A stretch of 35,825 bases of DNA from Burkholderia sp. Bp9143 (GTDB taxonomy: Bacteria > Pseudomonadota > Gammaproteobacteria > Burkholderiales > Burkholderiaceae), in contig NZ_QTPO01000072.1 of NCBI RefSeq assembly GCF_003853645.1, positions 1 to 35,825 on the forward strand, given 5' to 3'. Each line of letters starts with the position of its first letter. Within the stretch, counting starts at the first letter, position 1. A program made the translations under genes and the position numbers. The notes below the pieces were generated by a model. That model was not told the DNA's origin. It searched no databases and saw only the letters and a program-made list of their open reading frames with translations. This document shows positions 25,240-34,204 of the stretch, piece by piece.

Positions 25240-25962
25240 ATGAAACCTCATCGCGGCCGCGCGCCGAGCGCTGCGACCCTCGTTGCGACCGCCGTCATGG
25301 GCGTCGCACTGACGCTTTTCGCGGCCCCCGCGGCGCATGCGCAAAAGGCCCCGGGCACCGCCGACGGCACGCCCGAGATCGACGCGTCGATCGCCGGCAA
25401 GCAGTGGAAACAGGCGCTCGCGCAACTCGACGCGCGCATCGCGGCGAATCCACACGACGTGCAGGCGCAGTTCAAGCGCGGCACCGTGCTCGCCCGCCTG
25501 AATCGCGACGACGACGCCATCCAGCAGTTCGTCGCGATCACGCAGGCCTACCCCGAACTGCCCGAACCGTACAACAACCTCGCGGCGCTCTACGCGAAGC
25601 ACGGCCGCTACGACGAAGCGCGCAGCGCGCTCGTCACCGCGACGCAATCGAACCCGAGCTACTCGCTCGCGTACGAGAACCTCGGCGACCTCTACCTGCG
25701 CCTCGCGGCCGAATCGTACAAGCGCGCGCAGTCGCTCGGCCGCACGAGCGGCGCGACCGCGCAGCGCCTCGCCGACCTGCAGAAGATCGTGTCGCCGCCG
25801 AAGCCGGCAGCCAACGCGCGCGCCGTCACGCCGGCCGCGCGCGCGTATACCGATCGCGCCGCCGCGAACGTGAGCACCACCACGCTGCCGATGTCGCCGA
25901 CGTTCCAGTTCAACGGTCCGTCCGGTGCACTGGCAGCGCCGTACGTCGCGCCGTCACAGTAA
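25240..25962 (+). CDS. exported TPR-repeat protein
   Basis: A 240-residue predicted periplasmic protein. The signal peptide (residues 1-34) ends APAAHA before QKAPG. Tetratricopeptide repeats cover about 48-165, including QFKRGTVLARLNRDDDAIQQF, PYNNLAALYAKHGRYDEARSA and AYENLGDLYLRLAAESY-type helices. The C-terminal 70 residues are Ala/Pro/Thr-rich and probably disordered. It precedes ppiA by 39 bp on the same strand, so it may be a chaperone-like partner in envelope protein folding; that is inference. No good ribosome-binding site precedes the ATG at 25240, but the earlier ATG at 25207 would block the signal peptide. Confidence 0.82.
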   Translation: MKPHRGRAPSAATLVATAVMGVALTLFAAPAAHAQKAPGTADGTPEIDASIAGKQWKQALAQLDARIAANPHDVQAQFKRGTVLARLNRDDDAIQQFVAITQAYPELPEPYNNLAALYAKHGRYDEARSALVTATQSNPSYSLAYENLGDLYLRLAAESYKRAQSLGRTSGATAQRLADLQKIVSPPKPAANARAVTPAARAYTDRAAANVSTTTLPMSPTFQFNGPSGALAAPYVAPSQ

Positions 25963-26001
25963 GCGGCGCAACCTTCCTTCCCTCCCAATCTGAGGATCGC
26001 A

Positions 26002-26577
26002 ATGAAACGTCTGTTGCTGGCGCTTGGCGGCGCCGCCCTTCTCGCGACCGCGCCCGCGTTCGCGCAATCGGCCACCGCGCACCCCGTCGTGCAGCTGAAG
26101 ACCTCGCAGGGCGACATCCGCGTCGAGCTCTACCCGGAAAAGGCGCCGAAGACGGTCGCCAACTTCCTCGATTACGTGAAGGCCGGCCAGTACAACGGCA
26201 CGATCTTCCATCGCGTGATCAAGGGCTTCATGATCCAGGGCGGCGGCTACAAGACCAACTTCGAGGAGAAGCCGACCCGCGCGCCGATCCCGCTGGAAAG
26301 CCGCAATGGTCTGAAGAACCTGACGGGCACGATCGCGATGGCGCGTACCAGCGATCCGAACTCGGCCACCGCGCAGTTCTTCATCAACACGGTCGACAAC
26401 AGCGGCCTCGACTACCCGAACCCGGACGGCAACGGCTATGCGGTGTTCGGCAAGGTCGTCTCGGGCCTCGACGTCGTGAAGAAGATCGAAGGCGTGTCGA
26501 CGACCTCGCGCGGCCCGATGCAGGACGTGCCGGCCCAGCCGGTCCTGATCGAATCGGCCAGCATCGTCTCGAAATAA
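26002..26577 (+). CDS. ppiA: periplasmic cyclophilin-type peptidyl-prolyl isomerase
   Basis: Catalyses cis-trans isomerisation of prolyl bonds in the periplasm. The 191-residue product has a signal peptide ending PAFA at residue 21. The cyclophilin fold follows with FHRVIKGFMIQGGG (catalytic Arg in FHRV), GTIAMART and SATAQFFINT. AGGATCGCA precedes the ATG. It is close in sequence to PpiB encoded next, pointing to an old tandem duplication with one copy exported. Confidence 0.93.
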   Translation: MKRLLLALGGAALLATAPAFAQSATAHPVVQLKTSQGDIRVELYPEKAPKTVANFLDYVKAGQYNGTIFHRVIKGFMIQGGGYKTNFEEKPTRAPIPLESRNGLKNLTGTIAMARTSDPNSATAQFFINTVDNSGLDYPNPDGNGYAVFGKVVSGLDVVKKIEGVSTTSRGPMQDVPAQPVLIESASIVSK

Positions 26578-26603
26578 GCACCTGCCGGCACGTCCGGCGC
26601 CAC

Positions 26604-26632
26604 ACGCGGCCGCGTCGCACGACCGGCCGCGT
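26604..26632 (+). terminator. hairpin between ppiA and ppiB
   Basis: ACGCGGCCG (26604-26612) and CGGCCGCGT (26624-26632) form a perfect 9-bp stem. No T run follows. It may partly separate ppiA and ppiB expression or stabilise the upstream message. Confidence 0.35.
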
Positions 26633-26665
26633 GCCATTTAAACCGCCTTACCGAAGGAATTCATC

Positions 26666-27157
26666 ATGGTTGAACTGCACACGAACCACGGCGTGATCAA
26701 GCTCGAGCTGGACGCCGCGAAGGCACCGAAGACGGTCGAGAACTTCCTCAACTATGTGAAGAAGGGCCACTATGACGGCACGGTGTTCCACCGCGTGATC
26801 AACGGCTTCATGATTCAAGGCGGCGGCTTCGAGCCGGGCCTGAAGCAGAAGCCGACCGACGCGCCGATCGACAACGAAGCGAACAACGGCCTGAAGAACG
26901 ACAACTACACGATCGCGATGGCGCGCACGAACGATCCGCATTCGGCGACCGCCCAGTTCTTCATCAACGTGAACGACAACGACTTCCTGAACCACTCGTC
27001 GCCGACGCCGCAGGGCTGGGGCTACGCGGTGTTCGGCAAGGTCGTCGAAGGCCAGGACGTGGTCGACAAGATCAAGGGCGTCAAGACGGGCAACGCGGGC
27101 TTCCACCAGGACGTCCCGACCGACGACGTCGTGATCGAGAAGGCCGTGGTGGTCTGA
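26666..27157 (+). CDS. ppiB: cytoplasmic cyclophilin-type peptidyl-prolyl isomerase
   Basis: A 163-residue cytoplasmic prolyl isomerase starting directly with the fold (VELHTNHGVIKLELD). The active-site motif FHRVINGFMIQGGG and SATAQFFINVNDN are present. No signal peptide is seen, in contrast to PpiA. A purine-rich GAAGGAATTC lies just before the ATG. It is followed after 26 bp by lpxH. Confidence 0.94.
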   Translation: MVELHTNHGVIKLELDAAKAPKTVENFLNYVKKGHYDGTVFHRVINGFMIQGGGFEPGLKQKPTDAPIDNEANNGLKNDNYTIAMARTNDPHSATAQFFINVNDNDFLNHSSPTPQGWGYAVFGKVVEGQDVVDKIKGVKTGNAGFHQDVPTDDVVIEKAVVV

Positions 27158-27183
27158 CGCACAGTCGTTACGGAGGCACTTCG

Positions 27184-27984
27184 ATGTTGCAGGAGAGTCC
27201 GCCGCGAAGCGTCTCCGCGGGCGTGCCGGGCGAGCGCGAATACGCGCAAGCCGCACGCCCGTTCCTGTTTCTCTCCGATCTGCACCTGAGCGAGGCGATT
27301 CCGAAGACGGTCGCCGCGTTCGAGCATTTCGTGAAATACACGGCCGATAGCGCCGACTCGGTGTTCATCCTCGGCGACCTGTTCGAATACTGGATCGGCG
27401 ACGACGTGCTCGACCACGATCCGTTCGCGGCACGCATGGCCGCGCTGATGCGTACGTTCTCGGAGCGCGGAATCGCGCTCTACGTGATGCACGGCAACCG
27501 CGATTTCCTGCTCGGCCGGCGCTTCATGAAGGCCGCCGGCGCGATGCTGCTGCCCGACCCGGCACTGATCACGGCGTTCGGCCAGCGCATCGTGCTCGCC
27601 CACGGCGACGCGCAATGCACGGCCGATCGCGGCTATCAGGTGTTTCGGCGGTTTGCCCGCAATCGCGTCGCGCAGGCGCTGTTTCTCGCGTGGCCGTTCC
27701 GCTGGCGCCGCGCGCTCGCGCAACGGATGCGTTCGAACAGCGAAGCGGGCCGGATGCGCCCCGCTTCGGCGCGCTACGATGTCACGCGCGAAGGCATCGC
27801 CGCGCTGTTCCGGAAGGGTCGCGCGAGCGTGATCATTCACGGCCACACGCATCGCCCCGCCAGCCACGTCGAACCGGGCGGGATTCGCTGGGTACTGCCC
27901 GACTGGGATCTCGACCACGGCATGCGGCGCGGCGGCCATCTGCGCGTCGACGCCGAAGGCATCCACGCGATGCCGCTCGACTGA
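27184..27984 (+). CDS. lpxH: UDP-2,3-diacylglucosamine diphosphatase
   Basis: Cleaves UDP-2,3-diacylglucosamine to lipid X and UMP, the fourth step of lipid A synthesis, at the inner membrane. The 266-residue metallophosphatase has all metal-binding blocks: SDLHL (Asp32, His34), GDLFEYW (Asp65), GNRD (Asn105), HGD (His140) and HGHTHRP (His219, His221). GGAGG at 27171-27175 supports the start. Relative to E. coli LpxH (about 240 residues) it has an N-terminal extension of roughly 25 residues. Confidence 0.95.
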   Translation: MLQESPPRSVSAGVPGEREYAQAARPFLFLSDLHLSEAIPKTVAAFEHFVKYTADSADSVFILGDLFEYWIGDDVLDHDPFAARMAALMRTFSERGIALYVMHGNRDFLLGRRFMKAAGAMLLPDPALITAFGQRIVLAHGDAQCTADRGYQVFRRFARNRVAQALFLAWPFRWRRALAQRMRSNSEAGRMRPASARYDVTREGIAALFRKGRASVIIHGHTHRPASHVEPGGIRWVLPDWDLDHGMRRGGHLRVDAEGIHAMPLD

Positions 27985-27995
27985 CGCGATCGACG

Positions 27996-28015
27996 CTGCC
28001 GGCGGCCGCCGGCAG
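27996..28015. terminator. 20-nt perfect palindrome between convergent lpxH and cysE
   Basis: Positions 27996-28015 are a perfect palindrome built on CTGCCGGCGG and its complement. It lies 12 bp after the lpxH stop and 8 bp before the cysE stop on the other strand. It could form a stem on either transcript, but there is no T tract. Confidence 0.45.
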
Positions 28016-28023
28016 GCGCCGCG

Positions 28024-28797
28024 TTACACCTGGCGCTCGACCGCCTTGCCTTCCAGCACCGCCGACAGCCTGCGCAGATCGAGACGTGCCGCGTCCGCGC
28101 CCTGCAGCGTCTCCAGATGCGTGCCGAGTTGCTCGAGCGCCGCGACGATCTCGTCGACGCGCCGGCTTTCCTTCGCCGCATGGTCGATCAGGCCGTGAAT
28201 CGCGAGCGACATCGGGTCGTCCGCGTTCGGCGTGATCCCGTACGCGCAGAATGCGGCGCGCTCGGGTTGCGGCTTCGGTTGCGCCGGCATCATGATGCGT
28301 GCCGGATTGCCGACCGCGGTGCCGCCTGCCGGCACCGGCTTCACGACGACCGCGTTCGAACCGATCTTCGCACCCGCGCCGACCGTGAAACTGCCGAGCA
28401 CCTTCGCACCCGCGCCGACGATCACGCCGGCCTCGAGCGTCGGATGGCGCTTCGCGCCGCGTGTGAGCGACGTGCCGCCGAGCGTCACGCCCTGATAGAT
28501 CGTGCAGTCGTCACCGATGATCGCGGTTTCGCCGATCACGACACCCATCCCGTGATCGATGAACACACGCCGGCCGATCGTCGCGCCCGGGTGAATCTCG
28601 ATCCCCGTCAGGAAGCGCCCGACCTGCGACGCGAAGCGTGCGAGCCAGTAGCGTTTCGCGCGCCAGCACGCGTGCGCGAAGCGATGCAGCACGAGCGCGT
28701 GCAGCCCCGGATAACAGGTCAGCACTTCCCAGGCACTGCGAGCGGCGGGATCCCGCTCGCGAATCGTCGCAACGTCTTCGCGCAGTCTAGTGAACAT
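28024..28797 (-). CDS. cysE: serine O-acetyltransferase
   Basis: Acetylates serine with acetyl-CoA, the first step of cysteine synthesis. The 257-residue protein is of the shorter EpsC-like type. A helical N-terminal part (about 1-60) is followed by hexapeptide left-handed beta-helix repeats (about 62-175), with Asp81-His82 in FIDHGMGVVIGE and the YQGVTLGGT loop. The last 80 residues form a predicted helical extension not found in E. coli CysE. ATG at 28797 (MFTRLREDVATI) is the family-like start; the frame continues upstream to 28917. Confidence 0.92.
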   Translation of the reverse strand: MFTRLREDVATIRERDPAARSAWEVLTCYPGLHALVLHRFAHACWRAKRYWLARFASQVGRFLTGIEIHPGATIGRRVFIDHGMGVVIGETAIIGDDCTIYQGVTLGGTSLTRGAKRHPTLEAGVIVGAGAKVLGSFTVGAGAKIGSNAVVVKPVPAGGTAVGNPARIMMPAQPKPQPERAAFCAYGITPNADDPMSLAIHGLIDHAAKESRRVDEIVAALEQLGTHLETLQGADAARLDLRRLSAVLEGKAVERQV

Positions 28798-29110
28798 GAT
28801 CTGGTCTGGGCTGGGGAAAAGGCCGGCGCGCCCCGCCGGCAATGGCCGGTCGTTATCGCACCGGGTAATTTGCTTATGACGTCCGGCGATTGTAGGGCCA
28901 CTCGCGCGCGGGCGCACAGCGTCGCGCGTTCACCCCGCCGACGGCACGGGTATTCGCGCGGGACGCTTGCCGTGGCTGGTCGACATGGCGACCCGTCGGG
29001 TCGGCGCGGACCGGGCCGCCGTCATTGGGCGGCCGATTCAACACGGCGGCTGCGGGCGGGAACGCCGCCGCGAACGCATGAGCGCCCGGCAGCCGGCGTG
29101 CGTCGGCCGC
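28798..29110. other. 313-bp gene-free region between trmJ and cysE
   Basis: Nothing coding is supported here. It is very GC-rich. A lone -10-like TACAAT sits on the minus strand at 28889-28894 without a good -35; it could be part of the cysE promoter. Confidence 0.5.
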
Positions 29111-29935
29111 TTACGCGTCGCCGTCGGGGGTGCCGGACTTCAGCAGGATGTGCTTCGCGATGCCGCGCAGGATGTTGACTTCCTCGCGCTCGAGCCCTGT
29201 GCGCGCGAACAGGCGCCGCAGCCGCGGCATCAGCTTCTTCGGGTTGCGCGGGTCGAGAAAATCGAGCGCGATCAGCGCGTTCTCGAGGTGCGCGTACATC
29301 CGCTCGATCTCGTCGCTCTGCGCGAGCGTGCCGGCCTCGGCCTGCGCCTGGGACGACGGCTCGCCCCCCTGCTCCAGGAACGCGACCCGCAGTTCATACG
29401 CGAGCACCTGCACGGCCTGCGCGAGGTTCAGCGAACTGTAGGCCGGATTCGCCGGGATGTGCGCGAGCACGCTGCACTGCTCGACGTGCTCGTTCGCGAG
29501 GCCCGTGCGCTCGTTGCCGAACACGAGCGCGATGTCGCCGGTGCCGACCTGCGTGCGCGCCTGTTCGGCAGCCGCGCGCGGTGCAAGGCGCGGCGGCCCG
29601 TATTCGCGCGTGCGCGCGGTCAGCGCGATCGACCAGTGAACGCCGGACAGCGCGTCGCCGAGCGTGGGCACGACATGCGCGGACGCGAGGACGTCGTCCG
29701 CACCGCTCGCCATCGCGATCGCTTCGGGGTCGCTCTGCACGTGCGGCACGCGCGGCGCGACCAGGACGAGCCTGGAGAAACCCATCGTCTTCAGCGCGCG
29801 GGCGGCCGCCCCGACATTGCCGGGATGGCTCGGCTCCACGAGCACGAAACGGGTGGACGTGAAGCCGCCGGACGGCGGCGGGGACGAAGCCGCGCCCGAT
29901 TCGGACGGCGCGGCGGGGTTCTGCGGGGTTTCCAC
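29111..29935 (-). CDS. trmJ: tRNA (Cm32/Um32) methyltransferase TrmJ
   Basis: SPOUT-family 2'-O-methyltransferase that modifies position 32 of tRNAs. The 274-residue product begins with a Pro/Ser-rich tail (1-27). The knotted methyltransferase domain follows: VEPSHPGNVGAAARALKTMG near 33-52, FGNERTGL, and the SAM-binding NPAYSSLNLAQAVQVLAYEL. The C-terminal extension (about 200-274) is typical of TrmJ. The frame starts with GTG at 29935; the ATG at 29938-29940 is out of frame and followed at once by TAG. It is divergent from suhB, the arrangement also found in E. coli. Confidence 0.92.
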   Translation of the reverse strand: METPQNPAAPSESGAASSPPPSGGFTSTRFVLVEPSHPGNVGAAARALKTMGFSRLVLVAPRVPHVQSDPEAIAMASGADDVLASAHVVPTLGDALSGVHWSIALTARTREYGPPRLAPRAAAEQARTQVGTGDIALVFGNERTGLANEHVEQCSVLAHIPANPAYSSLNLAQAVQVLAYELRVAFLEQGGEPSSQAQAEAGTLAQSDEIERMYAHLENALIALDFLDPRNPKKLMPRLRRLFARTGLEREEVNILRGIAKHILLKSGTPDGDA

Positions 29936-30215
29936 TACATACGACTCGGTTCATCAGAATGGCAGTATGGTATCGCCATCGCCCCGGCAAACCCACTCGT
30001 CCGGACGGCCAGCGGGGGTTTCCCCGCATTCCGGTCACCTGAGACTCTCGAAAATCGGGTAAAATCATGTGTTTACGCGTCGCATCCCGTGCGACGCGGG
30101 TCGTACCCTGCTCTTTGTCAATTCGCGTCTCATCTCGCCCGGCACGTTTGCGCCGTTCCGGGCGGTGTGTTCCACTTCGTGGCGGCCCGTGCCGCCGGCT
30201 ACAGGATCCAGGCTC

Positions 30216-31019
30216 ATGCATCCCATGCTCAACATCGCTGTCAAGGCTGCGCGCCGCGCCGGACAGATCATCAACCGCGCCTCCCTCGACCTCGACCTGA
30301 TCGAGATCCGCAAGAAGCAGCAGAACGACTTCGTCACCGAAGTGGACAAGGCCGCCGAAGAGGCGATCATCGAGACGCTGAAAACAGCCTACCCCGACCA
30401 CGCGATCCTCGCGGAAGAATCGGGCGAATCGGAGAATGAATCCGAATTCAAGTGGATCATCGATCCGCTCGACGGCACGACCAACTTCATCCACGGCTTC
30501 CCGTACTACTGCGTGTCGATCGCGCTCGAGCACAAGGGCGTCGTCACGCAGGCCGTCGTCTACGATCCGAACAAGAACGACCTGTTCACGGCCACCCGCG
30601 GCCGCGGCGCGTACCTGAACGACCGCCGCATCCGCGTCGGCCGCCGCGACCGCCTGGCGGACGCGCTGGTCGGCACGGGCTTCCCGTTCCGCGAGAAGGA
30701 CGGCCTTGACGCGTACGCGCGCCTGTTCACCGAAATGACGCAGGCCTGCACGGGCCTGCGCCGTCCGGGCGCGGCCGCGCTCGACCTCGCGAACGTCGCG
30801 GCCGGCCGTCTCGATGCGTTCTTCGAGCAAGGCATCAACGTGTGGGACATGGCGGCGGGCAGCCTGCTGATCACCGAAGCCGGCGGCCTCGTCGGCAACT
30901 ACACGGGCGACGCCGATTTCCTGCATCGTCACGAGATCGTCGCGGCGAATCCGAAGATCTACGCGCAGATGATCCCGATCCTGAACCGCTACAGCCGCGT
31001 GCATCCGGCAGCGGAGTAA
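30216..31019 (+). CDS. suhB: inositol-1-monophosphatase SuhB
   Basis: Magnesium-dependent phosphatase; in E. coli SuhB also joins the rRNA antitermination complex. The 267-residue product equals the E. coli length. Metal ligands are Glu67 (AEESGE), Asp83 and Asp86 (DPLDGTTNF) and Asp211 (WDMAAG). The ATG at 30216 gives the family N-terminus MHPMLNIAVKAARRAG, identical in style to E. coli SuhB; the frame is open to 30069. A TAAAAT -10-like element at 30059-30064 suggests a leader of about 145 nt. Divergent from trmJ. Confidence 0.96.
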   Translation: MHPMLNIAVKAARRAGQIINRASLDLDLIEIRKKQQNDFVTEVDKAAEEAIIETLKTAYPDHAILAEESGESENESEFKWIIDPLDGTTNFIHGFPYYCVSIALEHKGVVTQAVVYDPNKNDLFTATRGRGAYLNDRRIRVGRRDRLADALVGTGFPFREKDGLDAYARLFTEMTQACTGLRRPGAAALDLANVAAGRLDAFFEQGINVWDMAAGSLLITEAGGLVGNYTGDADFLHRHEIVAANPKIYAQMIPILNRYSRVHPAAE

Positions 31020-31328
31020 ATCCGGGCCGCGCCCGCGCGGCGCGGCTGTCGCATCAACCACTCGCTGGCATCATCATGATGGCGCGTTCTCTGCCTTCCG
31101 GTTGTCCGGGGGGCGAAGTAACCTTCTCCATGCGAGGGTCGCTTCAGGCGCCCGTCCTGACGTTACCCGAGTGGTCCGGCCAGGCCCGTGTGCCGCCGCG
31201 CGGTCCGCGCTTGCCGATGCCGCATGACCGGCTTCGGGGATGCCCGAGCAGCGCACGACGCGCCGGCACGCCGGCCCCCGCCCGTCTCAACACCGCCACG
31301 ACTTCGTGGCGACCGTATCCGAATACTC
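31020..31328. other. 309-bp gene-free region with hairpins
   Basis: No coding frame is convincing. It holds a GC-rich stem right after suhB (GCCGCGC 31026-31032 with GCGCGGC 31040-31046) and a 7-bp stem CGCCACG-ACTT-CGTGGCG at 31294-31311, which ends 17 bp before the start of the next gene and would lie in its leader. No riboswitch family was recognised. Confidence 0.5.
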
Positions 31329-32951
31329 ATGTTACGGCTAAGCGAACTTAAACTCCCGCTCGACCACCCCGAGAGCGCCCTCGAAGCCGCGATTCGCGCG
31401 CGCCTCGCGGAGCTTGGCGTGGCGGCAGACGGGCTCCTCCGTTACACGGTGTTCCGCCGTGCGCACGATGCACGCAAGCGCTCCGACATCAAGCTCACGT
31501 ATATCGTCGACGTCGAAGTCAAGGACGAAGCGGCCGTGCTTCCGCGACTCGCCGGCACGCCGCATTGCGGCGTGACGCCCGACATGGCGTATCACTTCGT
31601 CACGAAGGCGCCCGAGCACGGCAACTTCCTGCGCCCGGTCGTCATCGGCATGGGACCGTGCGGCCTGTTTGCGGGGCTGATCCTCGCACAGATGGGCTTC
31701 CGCCCCATCATCCTCGAGCGCGGCAAGGCCGTGCGCGAGCGCACCAAGGACACCTTCGGGCTGTGGCGCAAGAGCGTCCTCAATCCTGAGTCCAACGTGC
31801 AGTTCGGCGAAGGCGGCGCTGGAACGTTTTCCGACGGCAAGCTGTACAGCCAGATCAAGGATCCGCATCACTACGGCCGCAAGGTGCTCGACGAATTCGT
31901 CAAGGCCGGCGCACCGGAGGACATCCTGTATCTGAGCCGGCCGCACATCGGCACGTTCCGCCTCGTCAGCATGGTGGAAAAGATGCGCGCGACCATCCAC
32001 GAACTGGGCGGTGAAGTGCGCTTCGAAACCCGGGTCGAGGACATCGAAATCGATCAGGGGAAGGTGCGCTCGCTGACGCTGTCGAACGGCGAAACGCTCC
32101 GGTGCGATCACGTGGTGCTGGCCGTAGGCCACAGCGCGCGCGACACGTTCCAGATGCTGCACGATCGCGGCGTGTATGTCGAAGCGAAGCCGTTCTCGCT
32201 GGGTTTCCGGATCGAACATCCGCAGGGGCTGATCGATCGCAGCCGCTTCGGCAAGTTCGCCGGCCACAAGCAACTCGGTGCGGCCGACTACAAGGTGGTC
32301 CATCACTGCAGCAACGGACGCGCGGTCTACAGCTTCTGCATGTGCCCCGGCGGTACGGTGGTCGCGGCGACCTCCGAGCCGGGCCGCGTGGTCACCAACG
32401 GCATGAGCCAGTATTCCCGCGCCGAGCGCAACGCGAATGCGGGCATCGTCGTCGGCATCACGCCGGAAGACTATCCGGGCGGCCCGCTGGCGGGCATCGC
32501 TTTCCAGCGCAAATGGGAAGAGCGTGCGTTCGAACTCGGCGGCGGCGATTACAGCGCGCCGGGCCAGCTGGTCGGCGATTTCATCGCGGGCCGGCCGTCG
32601 ACATCGCTGGGCTCCGTGGTGCCGTCGTACAAGCCGGGCGTGCGCCCGACCGACCTCAGCACCGCGCTGCCCGACTACGTGATCGAAGCCATTCGTGAAG
32701 CGCTGCCCCAGATCGACAAGAAGATCGCCGGCTTCGCGATGCACGACGCGGTGCTCACCGGTGTGGAAACGCGCACGTCGTCTCCGATCCGGATCCGGCG
32801 CAAGGACGATTACCAGAGCGTGAACGTCGAAGGGCTGTATCCGGCCGGCGAAGGCGCCGGCTATGCGGGCGGCATCTATTCGGCAGCCATCGACGGTATC
32901 GAGGTCGCGCAGGCGGTGGCGCTCGACCTGATGTCGGCGCACACGTCCTGA
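31329..32951 (+). CDS. uncharacterised FAD-dependent oxidoreductase (COG2509-like)
   Basis: A 540-residue flavoprotein of a widespread but little-studied family. An N-terminal domain (about 1-95, MLRLSELKLPLDHPE...) precedes the Rossmann FAD-binding motif GMGPCGLFAG (107-116) with Glu130 at the end of the second strand. Then come NVQFGEGGAGTFSDGKL, VVLAVGHSARDT and, near the C-terminus, GLYPAGEGAGYAGGI, the second FAD contact. The pair HCSNGRAVYSFCMCPGG contains conserved Cys residues that could be redox-active. No membrane segments. ATG at 31329 is chosen because the N-terminal domain begins there. Substrate unknown. Confidence 0.85.
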   Translation: MLRLSELKLPLDHPESALEAAIRARLAELGVAADGLLRYTVFRRAHDARKRSDIKLTYIVDVEVKDEAAVLPRLAGTPHCGVTPDMAYHFVTKAPEHGNFLRPVVIGMGPCGLFAGLILAQMGFRPIILERGKAVRERTKDTFGLWRKSVLNPESNVQFGEGGAGTFSDGKLYSQIKDPHHYGRKVLDEFVKAGAPEDILYLSRPHIGTFRLVSMVEKMRATIHELGGEVRFETRVEDIEIDQGKVRSLTLSNGETLRCDHVVLAVGHSARDTFQMLHDRGVYVEAKPFSLGFRIEHPQGLIDRSRFGKFAGHKQLGAADYKVVHHCSNGRAVYSFCMCPGGTVVAATSEPGRVVTNGMSQYSRAERNANAGIVVGITPEDYPGGPLAGIAFQRKWEERAFELGGGDYSAPGQLVGDFIAGRPSTSLGSVVPSYKPGVRPTDLSTALPDYVIEAIREALPQIDKKIAGFAMHDAVLTGVETRTSSPIRIRRKDDYQSVNVEGLYPAGEGAGYAGGIYSAAIDGIEVAQAVALDLMSAHTS

Positions 32952-32964
32952 CTTGTCGGCGAGG

Positions 32965-32992
32965 CTCGGCGCACGACGATCCGTGCGCCGAG
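32965..32992. terminator. 11-bp hairpin between convergent genes
   Basis: CTCGGCGCACG (32965-32975) and CGTGCGCCGAG (32982-32992) form a perfect stem with a 6-nt loop, 13 bp after the flavoprotein stop. A short TTTT follows only at 33003-33006. The remainder of 32993-33205 holds no gene. Confidence 0.55.
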
Positions 32993-33205
32993 TGACGCCG
33001 GCTTTTCAATGCCTGCCCGGCAACGAGGTCGAATCGCCATATCGGGCCGCCGGCCGCCGATAGCATTCTCCGGCAACTGGCCGAACGGCGAACTTCGCGC
33101 TTGTGTACCGAAGCCACCGGGCAACTCGGGCAATAACTTTGCGCTGGATCCATGACCATGCTGTCGCCCGAGGCTTTTGCCGGCCATACTCCGGCGATGC
33201 CGGTG

Positions 33206-34096
33206 TCACAGTGCAGGCCGATCGCTGCGCGCGGTCAAATTTGCCTTTAGCGCCGAGCTCATCGGCATGTCGAGATTCGCTCCGTGGGGTGGAATCGGCG
33301 ATTGGAACCACCTTGCATAAAGGCGAGTGAATTCGCCGCTCTTCATGAGTCGGGTCAGCGTGCCATCGACGAGTCGCTTGAACGCCGGATCGTCCTTCCG
33401 GACCATGCACGCGTACGGCTCAACCTGCAGCGCCTCGCCGGTGACGATCCAGGCATCCGGATCGCCAGCGTTCGCTCTCAGACCGTAAAGCAGGACGTCG
33501 TCGAGCGCGAGCGCTGCCGCCTTGTCGTCCGCGACGGCTTGCAGGGCTTCGGCGTAATCCTTTGCCAGCACGACTTCCGCGTCGACGTGCTGCGCTTCGA
33601 GTTCGCGACGCAATGTCCTTTCGTTGGTGCTTCCGCCGACTGTCGCGACGATCTTGTGCGCAAGGTCGGCATAGCCGCCAATGTGCGATGCCCGCTTCGT
33701 CATCAGCCGCGTGCCCGCATAAAAGTAATTGATCGAGAACGCGACGTCCTTGCCGCGCGCCGACGTGTTTGTCGTCGATCCGCACTCCAGGTCGTAGGTA
33801 CCGTTGGCGAGTAGCGGTATTCGATTCTGTCCGGTAACCGGCACGTAAACAACTCTCAGATCCGGCCTTCGAAGTGCCTTGCGGACATCGTCGACGATTG
33901 CTTCGGTCACGTCCATCGAAAAGCCGACGGCTTTATGCGGCGTGAGCAGATAGCTGAACGGCACAGCGGCTTCCCTGTATGACACGACAATTTGATTGGC
34001 TTGGGCAATCTTGGCCAATGTCTGCGCGAAAGCCGTCGTCGACGCGGCGTATCCCGCGAGTAGTGCAGCGAGAATTCCAAAGGTTCGATATCGCAT
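33206..34096 (-). CDS. GltI-like amino-acid-binding periplasmic protein, orphan
   Basis: A 296-residue solute-binding protein of the polar amino acid family. The signal peptide (1-24) ends STTAFA before QTLAKIAQ. The ligand-binding lobes carry VVSYREAAVPFSYL and YDLECGSTTNTSARGKDVAFS, close to the glutamate/aspartate-binding GltI motif, and GTRLMTKR. Glutamate or aspartate is thus the likely ligand. No permease or ATPase gene is adjacent, so it must share a transporter or act as a sensor. GGGGGC lies 5 bp before the ATG at 34096; an in-frame GTG at 34111 is a weaker alternative. An FNR-type site lies upstream. Confidence 0.85.
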   Translation of the reverse strand: MRYRTFGILAALLAGYAASTTAFAQTLAKIAQANQIVVSYREAAVPFSYLLTPHKAVGFSMDVTEAIVDDVRKALRRPDLRVVYVPVTGQNRIPLLANGTYDLECGSTTNTSARGKDVAFSINYFYAGTRLMTKRASHIGGYADLAHKIVATVGGSTNERTLRRELEAQHVDAEVVLAKDYAEALQAVADDKAAALALDDVLLYGLRANAGDPDAWIVTGEALQVEPYACMVRKDDPAFKRLVDGTLTRLMKSGEFTRLYARWFQSPIPPHGANLDMPMSSALKANLTARSDRPAL

Positions 34097-34204
34097 GATG
34101 CCCCCGTTCACGATCTACATGCGCGCAAGAACTTCACTTCGCGAGCCGTGGGGACAATAGCGGGCCTTGTGCCGCCCCTTCCACCGCGCATCTTGCGACC
34201 CGAC

